Of a stretch of DNA of 64,000 nt, positions 11,408-21,500 are shown piece by piece. The notes under the pieces were generated by a model, which was not told where the DNA came from, searched no databases, and saw nothing but the letters and a program-made list of their open reading frames with translations. The translations under genes and the position numbers were made by a program. The stretch comes from Orychophragmus violaceus (lineage: Eukaryota > Streptophyta > Magnoliopsida > Brassicales > Brassicaceae): contig CM058240.1 of NCBI GenBank assembly GCA_030180135.1, forward strand, positions 1,059,001-1,123,000, in the 5' to 3' direction. How positions within the stretch are numbered: position 1 is the first letter of the stretch; each line of letters starts with the position of its first letter.

Positions 11408-14400
11408 TTACTTGAGAAGCGGGAGAGTCTCCGGTGTGTTATTGCCGGAATTGTTTTCCGGTGACATTGCTCTCTCATCCTCTGCGTCCAGAAACTGTTT
11501 CTTCTCCACCTGTAAGAAACTTTTTTTACATCTTTTTGTTTTCCTATAGATACTAAATACTAGCAGGAAATCTGGATTTCAAAGTATGGTTTCATTGTTT
11601 TTTATTTTCAAAATTATAAACATGATGGGTTCCACTCAAATTGTGTAGTCTAGTCCTGACCAACAAAGTCCCCAACTCGTCTCTAAACTTATTCAGAAGA
11701 ACTCTAAAGTTTCTTAATAAAGATTTCCCAAAAAAAAAAGAAAAAAACAAGTTATGGGTTTCACTAAAAATAGTCTTACCATTTATCAAAGACTTTGATA
11801 CGTATGTGTATGATTTATCCTAAAATATGATGTATTATGCACAATGCAAGTGTATAAAGTGATTAGTTTTTAGATCAAGAAGTATAAGAGATGGTACCTT
11901 TTTAAGCTGGCTAGCCAAAACCTGGTTCACTTCTCTCAACATATTTTCCTGTTTGAACATGGTCACAGCTTTATTAGTTTTTAAACAAGCTTTAAACATC
12001 CTCATCAGTCATCACATGTCGGTGATTCACCAAGGCGAGAGAGTCAAATTTGATCAAGATTTTGGCGACCCCTTTCTTATACCCATTATAGTTTTATTTA
12101 AACGAAGCCAAGAATAGATTAGGAACCATTTATCAAAAGGAAGAAGAATATATCAGGAACTAAGACTGGACCAAGAAACATATCTACAGGGCTAAACTTG
12201 GTCTAGTAATCTGCATACTCTGAGGTAAGGAGGATTCAAGAACGAGACCATAGCCTATAATGGGGCCGGGACGGCGAATGAAAACCAAATCACTAACCTT
12301 TTCTTGAAGGGTCTTCACAAGCTCCATCATTAGTTCTGTCTGAAACAAGACATTAAAGATTGTGTCAAATTGCAAACGTGACCCAAAGTGAGGCAAGGTC
12401 CAAAGACAGTTCTAGTAAAGCAAAGTAGACAAAACATTTTCTAGAGTAATGGTCTGAATCACTCAGTAAGTCAGCAGTAGCATATATACCTTCCTAGCTT
12501 TACTTACAGAGAGAGCAGTCTCGAACTGCTCTTCCAGGGAAACTAGAGACTCTAAGCTTATATTATCACTTTTCACCTCTTCAAGCTTGCTGCATATACA
12601 TACATACATACATATAAGTTCTTAGATCAACAAAAGAAAGGAACAATATCTTTGATCAGAGGAAGCAGGAAAGAAAAAAGTCTAAGTGCTAACCATTGGA
12701 CTATTTCTAGTAACTCCTTGTATGAAAGATAATTCCTAGTTTTTTCAGCAAGATCCTGCCATAAAAAGGGGATGGAGAATGTTGGAAAGATTTTCATTTG
12801 TTGTGTTTGTTTTCAAGAGAGATAAATAACCTTCTAGTGCATCACCGGTAGTCAAGAACAAAGTACCTCATGCCGGTCTCTCTCCAATTTCTTAAGGCAC
12901 TACACAAAGCACCATCCACATAACAACCATCTCAATTGACTATTCTAGCTAAGCTTCTAAATGCACACCTTAATTTCATATGCCTTATGACGACTTTTAG
13001 AGCAATTAGTTTATTGTACATGGATGTCAAGATACAAAAAAAGTTTTAGGAAAGTCTTACCAAGCTTTTAAGTTCATCGGCATGTTGTATTTCATAACGG
13101 CTGAGGATCTTCGGCATGCTAGAGAGAGGTCAAGAAAGAAACAAAAAAGGTATTAGAAAATAATCTATGCCAAACCATTTCAAAACTATGAAACAAGTAT
13201 ATTATTGGTAGAGAGTCCCTTTAGAGAGAAAAAGCTTTTTTAATAGAATAATGTTATGTATATCATCAACTTGTGTTACCAACACTTAGTTCTAGTTTTG
13301 GTTACTAGCCTTACTCAAAGTCTTGTATGGGTATTTTTCTAAAGAAATATCCATATTTAAGATGGACTTTTTTCAATGTCAAATCCATTTTTAGGCCATT
13401 AACAACTCTAATACCCTCAAACTCTAATGCTCTAGTTTCTTGGCCACTAATTAACAACTCTAATACCCTCCAACATCGACAAAGTGTTAAAACTCTTACT
13501 TGGTCAACCAAACTGAAAAACTCAAAACAAAAAGCATTTGGCTATACACATACGATTTTGGAATACTCCTTAAACAATAAGCCAAGATAATGGGTTTAGC
13601 ATTCAGGGGAAGGTTACAGACTGATAGGACTGAGCCCAAATCAAGCCCAAAAATACTCTACACAAAAACTAGCTGATTGGTGAGAGTGCCCTAAGTTGTG
13701 ATTTGAAACTATGCAACTAGTAAATCATATAAGAAAAAAAGGGGAACGGTTCTAGAAGAAAAAGAAAGAGCTACTGAGTTATATATGCATGCATCTTGTA
13801 ATTTGTTATATATACACAAAATATATATTTAACAAGGGAGAAAACTGATATCTTATCAAAAGAGGGTAATGCAGCTTGTGTGAAAACGTATAGCTAGAGT
13901 CTTCACTATATGTAGGTATCCAAGCACTATTAACCATCAAAATCAACTGCAAACATGTTACTAAAGCCTAGCATCAACCCATCAAAATCAGTAAAATGAG
14001 AAATTAGTTCACATGTCTTGGATTGACACATATCTCTTATATATTACTTATGATTCATTCCAACTTCCGATGTGGAACGATATGTCCTAATACAATAAGC
14101 TTGTGCACTTACACAAAAGATGGCATCTCCGGTCTATAGATTATTGGTCTATAGTAGTATCCCCAATTGATTTCTCAACAAATATATTTGGGAAGTGAAT
14201 TGAATTTGGTAAAGAGGGCTATGAGCCTAAATTTAAACTCAGAATTAGACAATGTACATTGTCTTTATAAAACCAATGTAAAAACTTAACAAACAAGATG
14301 ATTTGAAATCCCAAAGACAGCCAAGACCTACAGATTACCACGTGTTGAATAATTTCTCCAAGTACATGCAATACTAAAAAAAATCTACGAAAAAAAATCT

Positions 14401-14819
14401 ACTAAAACAATAAAAAATGAAGGAAAAAAAAAACAAAAACGAACACCAAGAACACCTTTGGTCATCACATTGTTTAATCTAAATTTGATTAAACCTACTC
14501 AACGATTATGGATATAGATTAAACATGAAGATAAACTTCAATAGATTCAATGGGGTAAATGAAAAAAAAACCTAGTTTTCTCGAGAAACTTTAGCAAAAG
14601 TGAATCTACATAAAGAGGAAACACATAGTGGTACCTATCGCCGGAGGAGGAGCTATAGAGTTTTCCGGTGGAGGAAACGACGAGAGTAGCGACGGAGGAG
14701 CCACAGAGAATTGAGAGTTGACGAGCTTTCTCCATGAGACCATTTCGTCGTTTACAGAAAGTGATTTGTCGACTGCTTTTGTTCTCAATTCGTTTGATCT
14801 CCAGTTTTTTCCTTCCCAT
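11408..14819 (-). CDS. MAF5-like: MAF5/FLC-like MADS-box flowering repressor, gene A
   Basis: Type II MIKC MADS-box transcription factor. Relatives bind CArG boxes and delay flowering until vernalization. Exons in transcript order: 14635-14819, 13061-13118, 12694-12755, 12490-12589, 12298-12339, 11898-11948, 11408-11509, giving 600 nt and 199 residues. Exon 1 encodes the MADS domain MGRKKLEIKRIENKSSRQ...KLYSSSSGD (1-61). Exons 2-6 give the I region and K-box (DLAEKTRNYL, KELLEIVQ, LEEQFETALS, ELMMELVKTLQEK). Exon 7 ends in PETLPLLK, the MAF tail. Exon sizes 185/58/62/100/42/51 match the family pattern. Cys replaces Ser in the TF(S)KRR motif and Gly replaces Glu in LC(E)SS. Intron 1 (1516 bp) holds a G-box/RY module. 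Splice sites are GT-AG and predicted by eye. An apparently identical copy is A'. Confidence 0.92.
14335..14373. promoter_or_regulatory. G-box plus RY module in intron 1 of gene A
   Basis: CACGTG (14339-14344) and CATGCA (14365-14370) lie about 20 bp apart, ~270-300 bp inside intron 1. The same pair in the same context occurs in genes B and C. RY (CATGCA) sites in FLC intron 1 bind VAL1/VAL2, which start Polycomb silencing in Arabidopsis. A second RY site, TGCATGCA, is at about 13786-13793. Confidence 0.5.
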
Positions 14820-15065
14820 AGCTTCTTTCTCCGACCAGTCTGTTGCCCTAATTCGATTCTGATGTCTGTATAACTGGCCGGAGACACTGAACGGTTTTGC
14901 TTTTATTATTCTTCTTTTATTCCTTCGTTATTATTTTGGGCTTTTGAGTTAAAGTTGATGAAGTACTGTTTTTTTTTTTTGGGTTTTAATTTTTTTTTTT
15001 TGTTAACGAGTGTAAGGAAAAAAACATATATAATAAAGTAATGCTAACGATGTTTTTTTGATGAT

Positions 15066-15821
15066 TGACTTCTTCTTCTTTTTTGCCAGCATTTTCATAT
15101 AGAAAAGTCCATTAGGCAAAAGAAATTACAACTAAGGTCCAAAACATAATATCTAACAAAGTAAATAACAGGCCCATAAGCCCACAAACAGATTAAGCAG
15201 ATAAAAAGACGATCCACGTGTCGGCCCGAGAACAACAACGACATGCAACCACCGCGCCATCGTCATCGCCGAGAAAGTCGCCGGAAGGCACATCGAAGCC
15301 ACGACTCTGCTTGCTGAGGAAGACACAAGTTGCTGATCATGCTTTTCACCAAAGAGAACCGCTGAAGAAGAACCGCAGAGAAGAGGAGCACAGCTTCAAT
15401 CATCTCGCCTGAAACGCCACTCTGAGGAAGCTCCGCCGACGGCCGAAACACAAATCGGTTCGGCCATTTAGACTCCCAATGACTGGTGAGATAAGCTGCG
15501 AAGATATGACTCCAAGATCATGGAATCGCCAAGAGAGACAACAAAGAAATCAGACGTCTCAACGGGAATATGAGCATGGAAAAGAGATCGGAGAGATCCG
15601 GACTTGACCGGAACACCAAAAAAACGGATTAACACCGCCACAAGCAGATCGGAAAACAAGCCCGATCGTTACTCAACCCGAAAGATACATATAAACAAAC
15701 CCTAACCGACCGCATGAACAAGGAAATCAATTCCCCTTTTCTGAAAAATCGGATCTGGGAAGAAGAAGGAGATGAAGACCTTGAGAGAAATTTCTCTCTC
15801 TAAGAAGAGAGAGAAGCGGTC
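15066..15821 (-). mobile_element. Sadhu-like non-LTR retroposon in the promoter of gene A
   Basis: A 756-bp, relatively GC-rich block is flanked by the 10-bp direct repeat TTTTGATGAT (15056-15065, 15822-15831). Pyrimidine-rich sequence at its left end fits an antisense A-rich tail. It has short open frames but no protein I recognise. It separates the start codon of gene A from the promoter motif at 15841, which lies ~220 bp from the ATG in B and C. The family name is tentative. Confidence 0.5.
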
Positions 15822-15840
15822 TTTTGATGATAGACTTTAA

Positions 15841-15880
15841 ACACGTATTAATGCACATGTCGAATTCCCGACGGACGTGT
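15841..15880. promoter_or_regulatory. Conserved MAF upstream motif, displaced in gene A
   Basis: ACACGTATTAATGCACATGT followed by CGAATTCCCG resembles blocks upstream of gene B (23658) and gene C (57833). Here it is 1022 bp from the ATG. Removing the retroposon and one target-site copy brings this to about 256 bp, in line with 226 bp in B and 218 bp in C. Confidence 0.5.
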
Positions 15881-17382
15881 TAAATATTATTATACGATCC
15901 TGTCTTTTTCTTCGGGTTGTGAGCCGGAAAGATCACTTGTAAGCCCATTTTGATTAGGGCCTAATATAGACCCAGATAAATTTGTTTGTTTTTATCGACA
16001 ATATATTTCATTAAAGGGGCTCAAATTGGGTGTAGGATTTTAATATTTTTTGTTTGTCGATAATATTAAAATTAATGTCTAATGACCAGTGTTCAGAATT
16101 ACAAAAAGGAAAATTAAAATAAATACAACAGAAATGGACTAAACTTAGGCACGATAACAGAAACCCTAGAAATATTATGGATCAACACGCTGGATGACGT
16201 ATCTCCTTAGCGGCCACGTATCGCAATCCGAAAAACTCGAGATATGCAGAGCCGACCACGATTTCGGACACTGTTTCGTCGTTGTCATCGCTTCTTCTTC
16301 GTCACTATGCTAGTTGAATCCACCAAATCCACCATAACCACCACATCTGAAGGATAAGCAAGCCAATCTACATTACTTACACCGATTGAATCGTTTTGTC
16401 GCTGTAGATTTTAACTGGAAAATCGCATGCCAAGAGGAGCTCTGTCGGATCCGTACAACCCGTTTGGACTTGAACACACCAACCAAAAACGCCCGACGAA
16501 AAGTATGAAGACAGAGTGCGCCGGTGGTCGAAACTGAGTCGTCCTAAATGTAAAAGTAGAGAGAAATAAGAATGTTTAATGAGAGAAAATTCTTTTCTTA
16601 TTTTCAGTTAATATAATAATGTTTAACTATACCAGTACGGCAGTACCTCGTTGGATTTTAAATAATAAAATATAACTAGATTTTGATCTGTGCTTTTTGA
16701 ACGCGGATATATATATTTTTATAATTTTAAAATTTTAAATATTTTGTTATTAGTAATTTGATTTTTAAATTATGCAATATAATTTTATTTACAATTTTTA
16801 ACCCATATTAATTGGGATGAGATATCGTAAAGATAAAGAGATTAAAATAACAATTCTCATTATAAGTTCTAATATGAGTTGTATCGTATAAAATAATATA
16901 TATATATATATATATATTCATAATTAGATTTAGGTTTTTTATTTTATAAATTAAAGTTTAATTAATATTAAGTTGTGTATTTTTATAGTATTCAAATTAT
17001 AAAAAAGTATAAAACAACCCGCTAAAAAGTTGTTGTCGTATAATCATCAATTAACCCGACAATTATATATTTGAATAATATAAATATTTACATATTGTTG
17101 ATATATATATAGATTGAACCAAAATTTGTTAGATTCGGACTAAATTAAAAAATTTAATATTCAATTGTTAAGAACTTTCTTTCTAGTAGAGTATCTTGCC
17201 AGTAAAGTGGTTCTAAAGTGTTTGCCGACTAAAAAAGAAGAAGAAAAAAGTAGATGAGACGAGGGGGCCCAATCTGGACTCAACCATAGCAGGTACGACA
17301 AGTCTTCACGGGCTTTTCAACCAAAAGAAAACAAAATTTTATAAGGGAAAAAATAAAATTTTATTTAAAAAGAAAAACAAAC
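15881..17382. other. Intergenic region between genes A and B
   Basis: No gene is seen. The part 16130-16560 is GC-richer and may be another old retroposon. The rest is very AT-rich, with an (AT)n tract near 16894-16918. The right copy has two extra short AT-rich segments here (near 40951-40995 and 41287-41315). Confidence 0.45.
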
Positions 17383-17800
17383 TTTTTTTTTTTGTCAACT
17401 GGATTGCATTATGACAATTGGCCCACTAAAACCAAACATACAGACAACCAACTAAGGAGAGTAACGACAAAATTACAGCCAAAACACGTGGTCACAATTG
17501 CCCCAAAAAGAGACACATCGACGAACACGTGGTGAAAGCTGGGAATCGCCGGCATGCAATTCCGGCAAACCGCCGAGGATACGACGCCAAAACCATGAGC
17601 CCAAGTCGCCGTCTCACCTCTCGAACCCGTCTGTTGACCACCAACGCCACCGAAAGAAACCAAGACTCGCGCCTCACCGAGAACCCACATACCTTGAAAG
17701 CTCCTACGCCGGTCAGATTCAGAGACTGACCATAACCCACCGGAATTGCTCATCCTCGACGAGCCGGTAGAACGAGAGAGATATGACTCCAGGAATATCT
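17383..17800 (-). mobile_element. Sadhu-like retroposon fragment
   Basis: A T-run at 17383-17393 followed by GTCAACTGGATTGCATTATG looks like an antisense poly(A) tail and 3' end. The GC-rich body to the right contains overlapping open frames on both strands (up to 114 codons on -), none resembling a known protein. No target-site duplication was identified. Confidence 0.4.
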
Positions 17801-17945
17801 GAGCCGCGATTGAAACATGTACAAGAGTGTTGGCGCGATTGTTTTACTAAACCTATTAGATTTCCTAAAAAAACAGAATGTTATCACTTAAACTCTTCTT
17901 CAAAAAAAAAAAAAAAAACAGCTAAATTTATTACTGAAATATATA

Positions 17946-18035
17946 ACTTTGCCACGAAGGTAAAGTGACAACTGATAAATTAATAAATAAAATTATAATT
18001 TTGGCCAGTAGGGTTCTTCAAGCTGAAGAAATCAA
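17946..18035. promoter_or_regulatory. Conserved 3'-flank block of MAF gene B
   Basis: CTTTGCCACGAAGGTAAAGT and TAGGGTTCTTCAAGCTGAAG match the block downstream of gene A. It begins ~275 bp beyond the stop codon of gene B. It is a candidate antisense-RNA promoter by position only. Confidence 0.42.
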
Positions 18036-18310
18036 ATCTTATATAACTTCATTCCCACTTTCAGATAAGCACACACAAAACAAATGAAAGTGTGACACAC
18101 TCTCTGAAGGTAACAACAAATATTGTTACTTAAATGCTTTCCCTTCTAAGTTTTTTTTTTTCTTAAAACTTTTTCCTATCATCAGAGGGAAATCAAGAAG
18201 AGTATTTAAAGAGATATATAGCTTTCTTATGATCTACAAATCTGAACTTTTACATGGTTAATTTTGAAACAGGATGTTGAAAAATCAGCCGTACGTTTGA
18301 TGATGGGTTG

Positions 18311-18482
18311 TTATTTGAGAAGCAGGAGAGTCTCCGGTGTGTTCTTGCCGGAACTATTTTCCAGTGACATTGCTCTCTCATCTTCTATTTCCAGAAACCT
18401 TCTCTTCTCCATCTGTAAGAAACATAATTACACTTCTTTTTTTTTATAAACGGATACTAAATATTGCCTAAACAAGAATTCT

Positions 18483-18521
<39 letters not shown>

Positions 18522-21500
18522 GTGCAAAGAATTCTAGATATTTAAAAGCATGTTTTAAAAGAGAGATAAATCATTAATTAATAGATTATGGGTTTCAGTC
18601 AAATTGTCCTTAGCTTTCATCTGTAAGAAACTTTCTGACATTATTTCCTAGTTATTACCAAGAAATCTAGATTAAAAGCATCTGTAAGAAACTTTCTTAC
18701 ATTATTTCCTAGTTAATACCAATAAATCTAGATTAAAAGCATTGCAAGAAACTTTCTTAATTTTTTTCTTCTACAGATACTAAATATTGCCTAAACAAGA
18801 ATTCTAGATATTTAAAAGCATGTTTTAAAAGAGAGATAAATCATTAATTAATAGATTATGGGTTTCACTCAAATTGTGTAGTCATCAAAGTCCTTAGCTT
18901 TCATCTGTAAGAAATTTCTTACATTATTTCCTAGTTATTACCAAGAAATCTAGATTAAAAGCATTGTAAGAAACTTTCTTAAAGTTTTTTTTTCTAGAGA
19001 TACTAATATTGCCTAAACAAGAATTCTAGATATTTAAAAGCATGTTATAAATGATAGATAAATCATTAATTAATTAATAGATCATGGGTTTCATTCAAAT
19101 TGTGTAGTCATCATAGTCCTTAGCTGTCATCTGTAAGAAACTTTCTTACATTATTTCCTAGTTATTACCAATAAATCTAGATTAAAAGCATTGCAAGAAA
19201 CTTTCTTAATTTTTTTCTTCTACAGATACTAAATATTGCCTAAACAAGAATTCTAGATATTTAAAAGCATGTTTTAAAAGAGAGATAAATCATTAATTAA
19301 TAGATTATGGGTTTCACTCAAATTGTGTAGTCATCAAAGTCCTTAGCTTTCATCTGTAAGAAATTTCTTACATTATTTCCTAGTTATTACCAAGAAATCT
19401 AGATTAAAAGCATTGTAAGAAACTTTCTTAAAGTTTTTTTTTCTAGAGATACTAATATTGCCTAAACAAGAATTCTAGATATTTAAAAGCATGTTATAAA
19501 TGATAGATAAATCATTAATTAATTAATAGATTATGCGTTTCATTCAAATTGTGTAGTAATCATAGTCCTTAGCTGTCATCTGTAAGAAACTTTCTTACAT
19601 TATTTCCTAGTTATTACCAAGAAATCTAGATTAAAAGCATTGTAAGGAACTTTCTTAAGCTTTTTTTTCCTACAGATACTAAATATTTGCCTAAACAAGA
19701 ATTCTAGATATTTAAAAGCATGTTTTAAAAGAGATAAATAATTCAGTAATTAATAGCTTATGGGTTTTACTCAAATTGTGTAGTCATCAAATTCCTTAGC
19801 TTTCATTTGTAAGAAAAATTCTTACATTATTTCCTAGTTATTACCAAGAAATCTAGATTAAAAGCATTGTAAGAAACTTTTATACATATTGTAGTATATG
19901 TACAAGGCCGGTCATGAGCAATGAAACATTGGCCTCAACCCTCAATATTTATTAAGCTAATATATATAAGTTTTATGGCCTCCAAATTACACAAAAAAAA
20001 ATTAGTAAGTTTTACACAAATTTTTATAGCCCCAAAAATTTAGGGCCGGCCTTGTATATGTAAGCATGTAGATGCATCTATCTGATGTCCATCTCCATAT
20101 GTATAAAATGACTTAACTATTAGCTTCTAGAAGCATAAGTGATGGTACCTTTGCAAGCTGGCTAGCCAAAACCTGGTTCTCTTCTCTCAGCAGCTTCTCC
20201 TGTTTAAACAACATCACAACTCCATCAGTTTTCTAACATGTTCTGAAACACCAATCCTCATCGCTGTTCTGTGGTAAATCACACAGGGGAGGAGAGTAGG
20301 ATTTGATTAATATTTTAACAAAGCCAATAATAAATCAGGAACTAAGACAAGGCCAAAATTCATATCTAGATAGAGTTAAGCTTGGTCTAGTGGCCAGGAC
20401 AGCGAATAAAAACCAAAGCATTAACCTTTTCTTGAAGGGTATTTACAAGCTCCATCATTAGATCGTTCTGAAACATAAGAATAAGGATTGTGTCAAATTG
20501 GAAACATGATCCAAAGCCAAGTCCAGTGTCCAATTAAAGTCTGTTCTTGGAATGCAAAGTAGAAAAAAGATTAACAATAACTAATCACTTAGTAACAACA
20601 ACATATATATACCTTCCTAGCTCTAGTTATAGACAGAGCAGTATTTAATTGCTCTTCCAGGGCCATTACGCTCTCTACACCTATGTTATCATTCTTCATT
20701 TCTTTAAGCATGCTGCATATATACATATTTATAAATCAACAAAAAAGTTCTTTTTAATCAGAGGGTGAGGGAGGGAAGGAGTCTTAGTCCTAACCATTGG
20801 ACTATTTCAATCAACTCCTTGTGTGCAATATAATTCCGAGTTTTTTCTGTTAGATCCTGCCATAAAAAAAGGGATGGGAAAGGTAAAAAAATATTGTGAA
20901 TGTCCTGTGGTTCCTAGACAATTAAGTTTGGTAAACCACAAGTAGTTTAGAACCTTTCAATAGACCTTCAAATGCAACACTGGCAGTACTGAAGAACGAA
21001 GTACCTCTATATAAAGTATCCGCATAACATAATAGCAACCATCTCGATATAAACGTACTATCTTCTAAACAGGGCCGGTCTTGGGCACAACCGGACGAAA
21101 CATTGGTCTTGGCCTCCAAAATTTTCGGAGCTAATATACAAAAAACTTATAGCCCAAATTTTTTAAGAAGTTTTTTTTAGTAATACTTGCACTAAAATAT
21201 TTATGGTCCACGAAATCTCAGGGCCGGCTTCTAAATGCTCATCTCAACTACATATTCGTGGGTGGCTAAGAAACCTTACCACTGTTTTAAGTTCATCAGG
21301 ATGTTGCATTTCATAACGCTTGAGGATCTTGTCCATGCTGAAGTAAGATCAAGAAAGTGACCAAAAGTATTAGATACAATCCATGCCAAACCATATCAAA
21401 CTACGAAACATATAGCATCAATAGAGACATGTTAATTATATGAAGCATCCAATTCTTTAACCAACACTTTAGTTGCGGCTTCTATACAAAAATGTTAGGA

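Noticed and set aside
14606..14887. 93-codon frame overlapping MADS exon 1 of gene A
   Set aside because: It is an alternate frame of exon 1 and its leader; the MGRKK frame is the real one.
17409..17770. Overlapping open frames of 66-114 codons (and the copy at 41622-41983)
   Set aside because: They overlap on both strands in a GC-rich retroposon-like block and match no protein family I know.
18529..19880. Regular palindromic repeats as a CRISPR-like array
   Set aside because: This is a plant intron; the units are ~225-bp tandem duplications without unique spacers.
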